DNA from: JAENVU01 sp038250905
Lineage (GTDB): Bacteria; Actinomycetota; Acidimicrobiia; IMCC26256; JAENVU01
NCBI GenBank assembly: GCA_038250905.1
Contig: JBBSBV010000008.1
Coordinates: forward strand, 1 to 64,000
Length of the DNA stretch: 64,000 bases
Direction of reading: 5' to 3'
Shown here: positions 1 through 7,590 of the stretch, piece by piece
Layout: each line of letters begins with the position of its first letter
Numbering within the stretch: position 1 is the first letter of the stretch
The notes under the pieces: model-generated
What the model was told of the DNA's origin: nothing
Seen by the model: only the letters and a program-made list of their open reading frames with translations
Databases searched by the model: none
Program-made: the position numbers and the translations under genes

Positions 1-8
1 CGTGCCGG

Positions 9-67
9 GCGCTGACGCTCGCTCACGGCTGGAGCGAGCGCGCACGATGCTCGCTATCGTTCAGCGC
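9..67. repeat. Nested inverted repeats at the left edge
   Basis: An inner 9-bp inverted repeat (16-24 with 32-40, CGCTCGCTC/GAGCGAGCG) lies inside an outer 7-bp one (9-15 with 61-67, GCGCTGA/TCAGCGC). The region lies upstream of the integrase gene and belongs to whatever precedes it. It could be a structured transcript end or recombinase accessory sites. The window starts too close to decide. Confidence 0.35.
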
Positions 68-79
68 AGAAACGGAGTG

Positions 80-107
80 CCCCGGCCGAGCGCTAACTCG
101 ACCGGGG
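80..107 (+). terminator. Hairpin upstream of the integrase
   Basis: Arms of 11 bases (80-90 and 97-107, CCCCGG-C/T-CGAG) pair with one mismatch around a 6-base loop CGCTAA. No T-tract follows, which is usual in high-GC actinobacteria. It may end an upstream gene outside the window or act as an integrase regulatory site. Confidence 0.35.
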
Positions 108-144
108 CGAGCCGACCACCTGATAGGACCAGGAGGGCGACACC

Positions 145-1260
145 ATGAGCGTTCACCGACGCGCGGGCGCGCGGGGCAATCGCTACGACGTGAGGTTCAG
201 GACTCCGGACGGCGAGCATCTCAAGCGCACGTTCCGGACTCGTCGAGAGGCGGATGCATTCGAGGCGCAGCAACGCGCGGACCTCTCCCGCGGTTCGTGG
301 CTCGATCCTCGCGACGCCGAACGCACCTTCGGAGAGGTTGCTCGGCATTGGGCCGAGCGTGATGTCGCGAAGCGGTCGAGCACGCTGGGACGCGAGGAGA
401 CAATCCTTCGCGTCCACATCCTGCCGACACTCGCGAGCCGCCGGTTGCGGACGATCCGCCAGCCAGATGTTCAGGCCCTCGTCAACACCTGGACCGGGTT
501 GTCGAAGCCGCGAACTGTGCGGCGTCACTACGGAGTGCTTCGCGCGGTGTTGGCATACGCAGTCGAGTGTGACTACCTCGCACGGACACCTTGTCGCGGC
601 ATCAAGCTTCCCGAGGTTGCCCCGCTTGACCGACCGCAGCTCACGGCGGGTCAGGTGGTCGCACTCGCCGAAGCCATGGGACCAGACCTGGGTTCGATGG
701 TGTACCTCGGTGCCATCCTCGGGTTGCGCTGGGGCGAGTGTGCAGGCCTGCGGATAGGTCGAATCGATCTCGAGGAGCGACGGCTTGTGGTCGCTGAGCA
801 ACTCACCCGTGGTAAGTACGGCGTCCACTTCTTCGGTGAACCGAAGAGCCATGCCGGTCGTCGAACTCTCGCGATGCCCGAGGCGCTGGCCATCCTTCTC
901 GCTGAGGTCCTCACGTTCCGAGGACTGACCGAAGGGGACTCCGATGCGCTCGTATTCACCACGGGCGCCGGTGAACCACTCCGATACGAGCACTGGCGCC
1001 GTCGTCGGTGGATGCCGGCGTGTGAGAGGGCCGGCGTGGTCGGGGTGACCTTCCACGATCTCCGGCGCGCGAATGCGACCGGGCTGCTGGCCGAGGGGGT
1101 GGATGTGCGCACTGCGCAGGCGCGGCTCGGGCACTCTGATCCGAGGATGACGCTGGCCATCTACGCGCAAGCGACGACAGAGGGTGACCGACGCGCGGCC
1201 GAGGTGCTCGGCGCCCGGTTTCTCGGTGCCACCGAGCCGCGCGCCATAGACGCGCCATGA
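145..1260 (+). CDS. Tyrosine recombinase (phage or ICE-type integrase)
   Basis: This 371-residue site-specific recombinase should integrate and excise a mobile element. An N-terminal arm-binding AP2-like segment (about 8-55) is followed by a SAM-like core-binding domain (about 60-150) and a catalytic domain. Catalytic residues are visible: R195 in LRWGE, K234 in EPKSHAGRR, H304 and R307 in HDLRR, H330 in RLGHSD and the nucleophile Y340. The ATG follows a good ribosome site (AGGAGG at 130-135). The gene ends 56 bases before the 3' end of a tRNA-Pro gene on the other strand, the classic position of an integrase at the edge of its element. The element would therefore extend leftwards out of the window. 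No excisionase gene is visible. Confidence 0.95.
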   Translation: MSVHRRAGARGNRYDVRFRTPDGEHLKRTFRTRREADAFEAQQRADLSRGSWLDPRDAERTFGEVARHWAERDVAKRSSTLGREETILRVHILPTLASRRLRTIRQPDVQALVNTWTGLSKPRTVRRHYGVLRAVLAYAVECDYLARTPCRGIKLPEVAPLDRPQLTAGQVVALAEAMGPDLGSMVYLGAILGLRWGECAGLRIGRIDLEERRLVVAEQLTRGKYGVHFFGEPKSHAGRRTLAMPEALAILLAEVLTFRGLTEGDSDALVFTTGAGEPLRYEHWRRRRWMPACERAGVVGVTFHDLRRANATGLLAEGVDVRTAQARLGHSDPRMTLAIYAQATTEGDRRAAEVLGARFLGATEPRAIDAP

Positions 1261-1316
1261 CCGGTTTCGCGGTGTCGAGCGGGTGCGTCCGACACCAGGG
1301 CTGACCTGCGAAAACA

Positions 1317-1366
1317 TGGTCGGGATGCCGGGATTTGAACCCGGGGCCTCAGCGTCCCGAACGCTG
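1317..1366 (-). other. Candidate attachment site (tRNA-Pro 3' half)
   Basis: Integrases of this type usually recombine at the anticodon-to-3'-end part of a tRNA gene. The integrase gene ends at 1260 and points at the tRNA 3' end, so one att junction should lie here. The partner copy would be outside the window, so the core cannot be delimited. This is inference from position. Confidence 0.45.
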
Positions 1367-1394
1367 CGCGCTAACCAAACTGCGCCACATCCCG
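1317..1394 (-). tRNA. tRNA-Pro (anticodon CGG)
   Basis: Read on the reverse strand, the sequence folds as a complete cloverleaf with acceptor CGGGATG/CATCCCG, a D-arm with GGTTA, anticodon stem CAGCG/CGCTG around TTCGGGA (anticodon CGG, codon CCG) and a T-arm GTTCAAATC. The discriminator is A and the terminal CCA is encoded (1317-1319). The intact 3' half beside an integrase gene suggests it was regenerated by element insertion. Confidence 0.97.
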
Positions 1395-1419
1395 TAAGGG
1401 GCGGAAGTGTAGCGACCCG

Positions 1420-1809
1420 CTAGCTCGAAGCTGGAGCCGGTGTCGGTCCGAGGAGCGGTTTGGCGGCCCGGCGCAGGATGCCCGCGTCGATCGGCTTCAC
1501 GAGCTCGGCGTCGGCGTCGGCCCGCACCGCCAGGAACCGGTCGGCCTCACGGTCGAGGAGCAGGAGGATCTTCGTGGGCGGGATGCGGTGCTCGGCCGCT
1601 TCCATCCGCAGGTCGATCGCGCAGGCGATGCCGCCCATATTGGCGATCTGCATGTCGAGGACGACGAGATCGGGCGAGTGCTGGGCGACCGCGCCCCGTA
1701 CGTCCTGACCACGGCGGACCTCCACGACGGTCTGGCCGGTCCCGGCGAAGGCGGTGGTCACCTGATCGCGGATCCAGGATGCTTCGGCGGCGACGAGGAT
1801 CGTGGACAC
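1420..1809 (-). CDS. Single-domain response regulator (receiver only)
   Basis: This is a 129-residue protein made only of a CheY-like receiver domain. The phosphoacceptor Asp lies in DLVVLDMQ (about residue 45) and the switch Lys in ELVKPID (about 103); no output domain follows. I chose the GTG at 1807-1809 because the domain begins STILVAA immediately after it and the next gene upstream ends 10 bases away. It is the third gene of a probable operon with two ArsA/Get3-like ATPases, so it may report a phosphorelay to that complex. Its kinase is not in the window. Confidence 0.8.
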   Translation of the reverse strand: MSTILVAAEASWIRDQVTTAFAGTGQTVVEVRRGQDVRGAVAQHSPDLVVLDMQIANMGGIACAIDLRMEAAEHRIPPTKILLLLDREADRFLAVRADADAELVKPIDAGILRRAAKPLLGPTPAPASS

Positions 1810-1819
1810 GGGCGAAACG

Positions 1820-3010
1820 CTACTCCCCGACGGCGGGGGGCCTGGCCTCGATATCGGCCGGGGCGAAGAGGATGCGGCCGATCTCCGCCAGCGCGGTGAA
1901 GTCGTGGACGTCGTGGGCGAGGTACGGCACGAACGCCACCCCGGCCGAGCGGGTCCGCACCCGCACCGTCTCGATGTACGACCGCTCCCGTTCGGCGATC
2001 TCGTTGAACTCGGCGAGGTTCTGGTAGCGCGCGGCCAGGCGGTCCCGGGCGTCACGCTGGGAACGCCTGGGAAACTCGAGGTCGCGCAGCGTCGCGGCGC
2101 GGGCGCGCAGCCCGGCCGACATCTCGGTCCCGAAGCGGGGATGCACACGGTTCACGACGAGCGCGTCGACCGCCAGGTCGTGGTCGCCGATCCGTTCGGC
2201 GAAGAACCGGGCCTCCTCGATCGCGTCCCGCCGGGGTGAGGTCACGAGCACGAAGCGGGTCTCGTCCTGTTGAAGGATCTCGACGACGCGTCCGGCCCGG
2301 GTCCGGAACCCCTCCTCCATGCCCTCGAACGAGCGGAAGAACGCGACGATGTCGTCGACGACCTCCGCGCCCACCACCTTCGACACCGTGCGGATGAACG
2401 CCTGCACGGCGGCACCCGCGATCTTGAGGTACGTGCGCGTCGGCACCATGAGGACGCGGAAGATCGGGTTGTTGAGGAGCCGCAGGAGCCGTGCGGGCGC
2501 GTCGAGGAAGTCGAGTGCGTGGCGGCTCGGTGGAGTGTCGACCACGATGAGGTCGTACCCACCGTCCTCGTGGAGTTCATGGAGCTTCTCCATCGCCATG
2601 TACTCCTGCGTGCCGGAGAGCGCAGAGGAGATGTTGCGGTAGAAGTTGTTGGCGAGGATCCGCTGCGCCTGCGCGGGGGAGTCCGCGTAGCGGGTGACGA
2701 GCCCGTCGAACGTGCTCTTGGTGTCGAGCATCATCGCCGAGAGTTCGCCACCCTCCACCCGGTCACCGTCGGGATCCCACCGCCCGACGTCGATCACGCG
2801 TGGCACGTTGGACAACTCGTCGAGCCCCAGCGCGTTCGCGAGGCGCTTCGCCGGGTCGATGGTGACGACCACCGCGCGCCGGCCGCGACGCGCGCCCTCG
2901 ATCGCGACGATCGCCGCGGTCGTCGTCTTGCCGACACCGCCCGAACCGCAACACACGGCGATGCGGCCGTGGTCGACGACGTCGTTCAGGGTGTGCGGGT
3001 GCTCGGTCAC
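1820..3010 (-). CDS. ArsA/Get3-like ATPase, second copy
   Basis: This 396-residue cytoplasmic P-loop ATPase belongs to the anion-transporting/Get3 family. The deviant Walker A CCGSGGVGKTTTAA is at about residues 20-33, followed by the VTIDPAKRLA switch segment and the VVDTPPSRHALDFLD Walker B/switch II region typical of ArsA. The GTG start overlaps the stop of the upstream paralogue by four bases (GTGA), so the two are translationally coupled. In mycobacteria an adjacent pair of such ATPases (Rv3679-Rv3680) lies next to whiB4, and the same neighbourhood occurs here. The pair probably forms a heteromer; the cargo or client is unknown. Confidence 0.88.
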   Translation of the reverse strand: MTEHPHTLNDVVDHGRIAVCCGSGGVGKTTTAAIVAIEGARRGRRAVVVTIDPAKRLANALGLDELSNVPRVIDVGRWDPDGDRVEGGELSAMMLDTKSTFDGLVTRYADSPAQAQRILANNFYRNISSALSGTQEYMAMEKLHELHEDGGYDLIVVDTPPSRHALDFLDAPARLLRLLNNPIFRVLMVPTRTYLKIAGAAVQAFIRTVSKVVGAEVVDDIVAFFRSFEGMEEGFRTRAGRVVEILQQDETRFVLVTSPRRDAIEEARFFAERIGDHDLAVDALVVNRVHPRFGTEMSAGLRARAATLRDLEFPRRSQRDARDRLAARYQNLAEFNEIAERERSYIETVRVRTRSAGVAFVPYLAHDVHDFTALAEIGRILFAPADIEARPPAVGE

Positions 3011-3957
3011 AGAGCTTCGACGCCCTCGGTGAATGCGTCCGCGAGCGTCTCGATCTCCGCGGGTCCGATCTCGGAGGTGAAGACGAACGGCAGGCGGATC
3101 TGGGGGAGCGGGAGTGCCTGCGCGAGACGCTCGGCCTGTGCGAGTTGGATCCCGGTGCGCTCGGCCCGGAAGTTCGCGGCCGCCGCGAGATCCGCGGCCT
3201 CGGTGTCCGAGACGTACACGTCGATCAACTCCGCGTCGGCCTGCGCGGCCGATGCGGTTGCCTGCGCCGTTCCGGAGAGCGCGAGTTCCGGGTAGTACCC
3301 GTTCACGACGACCGGCCCGAGCCGCACGCCCACGCGGTCCTCGATCGCGAACGCGGTGTCGACCGCCTCGTTGACCGGCGTCTCCTCGGGCAGCGTGACC
3401 AGGAGTACCTGGGTTCGGACCGGGTCCGAGAGCAACTCCACGACGTCGGCCGCCTGCTTGCGGACCGGCCCGACGGCGACCGCGTCGAGGAGCCCGTGGG
3501 CCGAGGTGAGGAAGGTGAGGGCATGACCTGCAGCGGGTGCGTCCACGATGATCAGATCTGCGGCGCGACTTTGTTCGAGACTCTTGACCTTGCCCAACAC
3601 GAGGATGTCCTTCATGCCCGGCACTGCCGTCGCGATCACGTCGAGTGCGCCCGTCTGCACGAGGCGCTTCGAGATCCGCTTCAGGCCGTTGCCTTCGAGC
3701 CAGTCACGCAGCGCGGCGTCGGGAGTGAGCGTCCGCCCTCTGATTCCGGGCGCCAGGTCCTGTTCCTCGTACCCGAGGGCCGGGCGGTTGAACGCCGTCG
3801 CGAGCCCCGATTTGCCCTCGACCTCCACGATCAGCACGCTTCGCCCCGTCCGCGCGGCCGCTACGGCCAACGTCGCGGTCACGGTGGTCTTGCCGACCCC
3901 ACCCTTGCCCGCAACGATGACCACCCGGGAGGTGGAGCAAAAGTGAGCCAGCTCCAT
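3007..3957 (-). CDS. ArsA/Get3-like ATPase, first copy
   Basis: This 316-residue paralogue of the following gene has the P-loop VAGKGGVGKTTVTA at about residues 15-28 and the LIIVDAPAAGHALTFL switch II region near 135-150. It is shorter than eukaryotic Get3 and lacks an obvious tail-anchor-binding insert. Translation probably starts at the ATG at 3955-3957. A TAGAGT hexamer lies 7 bases upstream on the reverse strand, which suggests a leaderless transcript for the operon. It is divergent from the nfeD-like gene, with only 42 bases between them. Function beyond ATP hydrolysis is not readable from the sequence. Confidence 0.88.
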   Translation of the reverse strand: MELAHFCSTSRVVIVAGKGGVGKTTVTATLAVAAARTGRSVLIVEVEGKSGLATAFNRPALGYEEQDLAPGIRGRTLTPDAALRDWLEGNGLKRISKRLVQTGALDVIATAVPGMKDILVLGKVKSLEQSRAADLIIVDAPAAGHALTFLTSAHGLLDAVAVGPVRKQAADVVELLSDPVRTQVLLVTLPEETPVNEAVDTAFAIEDRVGVRLGPVVVNGYYPELALSGTAQATASAAQADAELIDVYVSDTEAADLAAAANFRAERTGIQLAQAERLAQALPLPQIRLPFVFTSEIGPAEIETLADAFTEGVEAL

Positions 3958-3999
3958 CGAACCGACTCTACGGGAGCCGCCGGGTCACACCTTCGACGC

Positions 4000-5397
4000 A
4001 TGGCGACCCGAATGGCCGTGATGCTCGTCGCGTTCGGCATCGTGCTCGCCCTCGTGGGGCCCGACGCGGCCGTGGCAGCGCCGCGAGGAACCATCGACGT
4101 CATCCAGGTCGACGGCCTGATCGACCCGCCCAACGCGGCGTTGATCCGCGACGCGATCAAAGCCGCGAACGCCGATCGATCCGAACTGCTGGTGATCAAG
4201 GTCAACTCCGGCGGGGCCGTCGACGTGAACCCGAAGCCGCTCTACCGCGCGATGGACGGGTCGCGGGTCCCGATCGTGGCCTGGGTCGGTCCATCCGGCT
4301 CCAAGGCACGCGGCCTCGCAGCAGTGCTCGCGCTCCAGGCGTCGGTCGTCGGGGTGTCGAACGGATCGAGCATCGGAGCCGCGGAGCCCGTGATGCTCGA
4401 CGACACGGGCGTCTCGTTGCCGCGGACATCGACGCCGGGCGGTACTCCGGCGCACCACGAGCTGCGGCCGATCCTGCACCGCTCGCTGAACTCCGACCAG
4501 GCCGTCCGGCTCGGCGTGACCGACCGCGTGTGCCCGGCACCGCCCGGCTGCGCCACGCTCGGCGACTTCCTCATCTCGCTCGACGGCAAGACCGTGCAGA
4601 CCGCAGCCGGGCCGGTGAAGCTCGAGACCGCCAAGGTCGTCGGCACCGGGAAGGACCGCCGGCGACAGCCCAACTCGGCCATCCGGTTCCGCAAGCTCGA
4701 CCTCACCGGTCAGGCGGTGCACACGCTCACCAGTCCGACCATCGCGTACGGCCTGCTCGTCGTGGGCCTCGCCCTCATCATCTTCGAGTTCTTCACCATC
4801 TCGATCGGCCTCGCCGGCGGCACCGGCGCCGTCGCGCTCGTGGGCGCGTTCGTCGGGTTCTCCCACCTCCCCGTGACGATCTGGGCACTGGCCCTGATCT
4901 TCGTCGCGATGTTCGGGTACGCGATCGACGTGCAGGCCGGGCGCGCGTATTCGTGGACGGTCATCTCCACGGTCCTGCTGATCGTCGCGTCACTGTTCCT
5001 CTACGGCGGATCGTCGAACCTCGACGTCTACTGGTGGGCGATCATCCTGATGGTGGTGGCGGTGCTGGCGTTCTTCGTCACCGCCATGCCCGTCGCGGTC
5101 CGATCCCGGTTCTCCACGCCGACCATCGGGCGGGAATCGCTCGTCGGCGAGGCCGGTGAGGCCGCGGTCGACATCGCGCCCGACGGTGTGGTCCTGCTCC
5201 GGGGCGCCCGCTGGCGGGCCCGCACCAACCGGGCCACGCCGATCCGGGCCGGGGCGCCGATCCGGGTGATCGAGGTGGACGGCCTGGTCCTGGAGGTCGA
5301 ACCCGAGGAGGGGGCGGCCCGCGACTACCGGGAGCGTCGTCCCCGTGATCCCGAACCGACCGCGGAGTCCGACGGCGGGCCCGCCTCCGAGTCCTGA
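4000..5397 (+). CDS. NfeD-family membrane protein with degenerate protease domain
   Basis: This 465-residue protein has an N-terminal signal/TM segment (about 8-28), a ClpP-like NfeD domain (about 30-205), four or five TM helices (about 245-365) and a C-terminal OB-fold (about 375-440, RESLVGEAGEA...). In active NfeD proteases the nucleophile lies in a SAASAG-like motif. The matching segment here reads GPSGSKARGLAAV, with Gly in place of Ser, and the region that should carry the catalytic Lys is shortened. I therefore infer a non-proteolytic scaffold. The start could also be the ATG at 4012. The open frame extends far upstream, but that part is antisense to the ATPase gene and not credible. 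Confidence 0.85.
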   Translation: MATRMAVMLVAFGIVLALVGPDAAVAAPRGTIDVIQVDGLIDPPNAALIRDAIKAANADRSELLVIKVNSGGAVDVNPKPLYRAMDGSRVPIVAWVGPSGSKARGLAAVLALQASVVGVSNGSSIGAAEPVMLDDTGVSLPRTSTPGGTPAHHELRPILHRSLNSDQAVRLGVTDRVCPAPPGCATLGDFLISLDGKTVQTAAGPVKLETAKVVGTGKDRRRQPNSAIRFRKLDLTGQAVHTLTSPTIAYGLLVVGLALIIFEFFTISIGLAGGTGAVALVGAFVGFSHLPVTIWALALIFVAMFGYAIDVQAGRAYSWTVISTVLLIVASLFLYGGSSNLDVYWWAIILMVVAVLAFFVTAMPVAVRSRFSTPTIGRESLVGEAGEAAVDIAPDGVVLLRGARWRARTNRATPIRAGAPIRVIEVDGLVLEVEPEEGAARDYRERRPRDPEPTAESDGGPASES

Positions 5398-5413
5398 TCC
5401 AGGGCGCGGGAGC

Positions 5414-5436
5414 CCCGATTGGCTCGGGAAATCGGG
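5414..5436 (+). terminator. Hairpin after the nfeD-like gene
   Basis: Seven-base arms CCCGATT (5414-5420) and AATCGGG (5430-5436) enclose a 9-base loop just downstream of the stop codon. The tail CTCTTG is only weakly T-rich. Confidence 0.4.
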
Positions 5437-5439
5437 CTC

Positions 5440-5469
5440 TTGTGGCCCGTCACACCCTGGGAGTAGGTT
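5440..5469 (+). promoter_or_regulatory. Possible promoter of whiB
   Basis: TTGTGG (5440-5445) and TAGGTT (5464-5469) are separated by 18 bases. This would give a leader of about 50 bases with the strong ribosome site AGGAGGG at 5512-5518. Confidence 0.4.
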
Positions 5470-5524
5470 CGCCGGACGGGCCTCGGCGGAAGAGGCCTGT
5501 CGCAACCCTGCAGGAGGGTGTTCG

Positions 5525-5788
5525 GTGAGTGTCGGGACGATCAAGGACCCATGGCAGACGCGAGCCGCGTGTCGCGGGCCGAAATCGAGCGTTTTCTTCC
5601 CACCGGCGAGCGGAGAGCGACGCGACGATCGGGAACTGCGTGAGGCGCGGGCCAAGGTGATCTGCGGCGAATGTGCCGTACGCGCCGAGTGTCTGGATTA
5701 CGCGCTGGCGATCAAGGAACCGCACGGCATCTGGGGCGGCCTGAACGAGCACGAGCGCCAGGCGCTGCTCGCCACCCACGCAGGCTGA
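5525..5788 (+). CDS. WhiB-family iron-sulfur transcription factor
   Basis: This 87-residue WhiB-like protein carries the four [4Fe-4S]-binding cysteines: C16 (AACRGP), C47 and C50 (CGEC) and C56 (AECLDYA). The beta-turn GIWGG at 68-72 and a C-terminal basic/helical segment follow. Proteins of this family bind sigma factor region 4 and respond to O2, NO or redox state. The GTG at 5525 is preceded by AGGAGGG with a 6-base gap; an open frame continues upstream but lacks family similarity. Proximity to paired Get3-like ATPases mirrors the mycobacterial whiB4 locus, although which WhiB subclass this is cannot be settled by eye. Confidence 0.93.
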   Translation: MSVGTIKDPWQTRAACRGPKSSVFFPPASGERRDDRELREARAKVICGECAVRAECLDYALAIKEPHGIWGGLNEHERQALLATHAG

Positions 5789-5823
5789 GGTCACACCTCC
5801 CGGTCACCGTCACCTGCCGCATT

Positions 5824-7590
5824 TCAACGACCCGCGAGCCCGGACGTAGGGCCGGGGATGCGATCGTCGCCGCGGCGGCGCGTCACCCCTTCCCGGTCCA
5901 GGTGGGTCATCAGCGGCACCACGTACTTGCGGGTCGAACCGAGCACGTCGCGCGCGTCGGCGATGGTGAGCGAACCGCGATCGGCCAGGGCGGCGACGAC
6001 CAGTCGTCGGGCCTCGGCGATGGCGGCAGGCGTGAAGTAGATCCCGTCGATCTCCACCAGTGCGCCGGCGCGGACCAGGACCCCGGCCAGGGTCCGGTCG
6101 TCGGGCGGGGGCGGTGCGAGCGGCGTCGCGCCCAACACGGCCAGCAGCGCGCGGGCGGGAGCAGAGTCGGTGGGGTCGCCGCCGTGGTCGCGACGGTGGA
6201 CATGGCCGCGTTCGAGCACCAGATCGGCCGCAGACGCGACGAGGGCTTCGAGTTGGCCGACGGTGATCCGCAGCCGACGGGCGAGATCCGGCGTCGCGGT
6301 CCCGGGCGCGGCCGGATGCTCGGCGTGATCGGCGGTGACCAGCGTGGTCGCCTGCGTGCGCAGGAGGGTCGCGGCTTCCGTGGCCACGAACCAGCCGCCG
6401 AGTTCTTCGCCACCGCCGTCGGCCATCAGCGTTCGGGCCGCGGCGAGCGGGGTCCCGGTCCGGGATTCGAGTTCGTCGATCGGGACCCAGCCGGTGTCGA
6501 GCACTCGGGCCGGCAGGGCTCGACGGAGACGCTCGGGGGCATCGGCGGCTTTGCGGGTCGGGTCGGTATCGAGCACGCGGGCGCTGGCGACCGTGCGGTT
6601 GGAGCCGGTGTCGCGCAGCACCATGCGGTCGCCCGGCGCGAAGGGCAGAGGACGATCGAACCGCACCCGGGCGAACTCGTCGTCGAGTCGGCGGATCCAC
6701 ACCGGGTGCTCGCCGGATCCGACTGCTGCCGCCAGTCGGCCGCGCCGTTTCACCTCGACGCCGGGCAGCGGTGCGAGTTCGACGTCGACCGTCGCCACGT
6801 TTCGCCACTGGTCGGGACGCACGACGGCGTCGCCCCGATGGATCTGCTGGTGGTCGACGCCCACCAGGTTCAACGCGACCCGGGCGCCGGACGCGCCGGT
6901 GCCGCTGGCAGTTCCGTGCGACTCGATGCCGCGGACGCGCACGCGGTGACCGCCCGCGGTGAGTTCGTCGTCGACGGCGATGGATCCGCCGGTGAGGGTG
7001 CCGGTCACGACCGTCCCCGCGCCCTTCGCCACGAAGACGCGGTCGATCCAGAGCCGCGGCCGACCGTCGTCGCGCGCGCTCGGCGTGGCGGCGAGCGCGC
7101 GGTCGAGCGCGGCGCGCACGGTGTCGAGTCCGACGCCGGCGCGCGCGTCACAGGTGACGATCTCGAGCCCGGCGAAGGTCGTGCCCTCCAGGTGCTCCTG
7201 CACCTCGAGTTGGGCGATCTCCAACGTCTCGGCGTCGACCAACTCGGATTTCGTGACGACGACGATGCCGTGGCGGATGTCGAGCCCGTCGAGGATGCGC
7301 AGGTGTTCCTCGCTCTGGGGCTTCCAACCTTCATTGGCCGCCACGACGAGCATCGCGACATCGACGGCGCCGACGCCGGCGAGCATGTTCTTGATGAACC
7401 GGGTGTGGCCGGGAACGTCGACGAAGCCGATGTCGGTACCCGACGGCAGGGTGGTGAACGCGAAGCCCAGGTCGATCGTGAGCCCCCGCGCCTTCTCCTC
7501 GGGGAACCGGTCGGGGTCGGTGCCGGTGAGCGCGAGCACGAGTGTGGACTTCCCGTGGTCGACGTGACCCGCAGTGGCGACGACGCGCAT
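5824..7590 (-). CDS. selB: Selenocysteine-specific elongation factor SelB
   Basis: This 588-residue translational GTPase delivers Sec-tRNA to UGA codons marked by a SECIS element. GHVDHGKST (residues 8-16) is the P-loop, EEKARGLTIDLGFA the switch I region, DVPGHTRFIKNML the G3 segment and VVTKSELVD the G4 segment. G4 has Glu where NKxD proteins have Asp. Domains II and III span about 175-345, and the rest forms the winged-helix repeats that bind the SECIS RNA. The ATG overlaps the selA stop (ATGA, 7589-7592). No selC, selD or selenoprotein gene is visible nearby. Confidence 0.95.
   Translation of the reverse strand: MRVVATAGHVDHGKSTLVLALTGTDPDRFPEEKARGLTIDLGFAFTTLPSGTDIGFVDVPGHTRFIKNMLAGVGAVDVAMLVVAANEGWKPQSEEHLRILDGLDIRHGIVVVTKSELVDAETLEIAQLEVQEHLEGTTFAGLEIVTCDARAGVGLDTVRAALDRALAATPSARDDGRPRLWIDRVFVAKGAGTVVTGTLTGGSIAVDDELTAGGHRVRVRGIESHGTASGTGASGARVALNLVGVDHQQIHRGDAVVRPDQWRNVATVDVELAPLPGVEVKRRGRLAAAVGSGEHPVWIRRLDDEFARVRFDRPLPFAPGDRMVLRDTGSNRTVASARVLDTDPTRKAADAPERLRRALPARVLDTGWVPIDELESRTGTPLAAARTLMADGGGEELGGWFVATEAATLLRTQATTLVTADHAEHPAAPGTATPDLARRLRITVGQLEALVASAADLVLERGHVHRRDHGGDPTDSAPARALLAVLGATPLAPPPPDDRTLAGVLVRAGALVEIDGIYFTPAAIAEARRLVVAALADRGSLTIADARDVLGSTRKYVVPLMTHLDREGVTRRRGDDRIPGPTSGLAGR

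Noticed and set aside
61..1317. 418-codon minus-strand frame over the integrase
   Set aside because: The integrase on the plus strand has all catalytic residues; the reverse frame has no recognisable domain.
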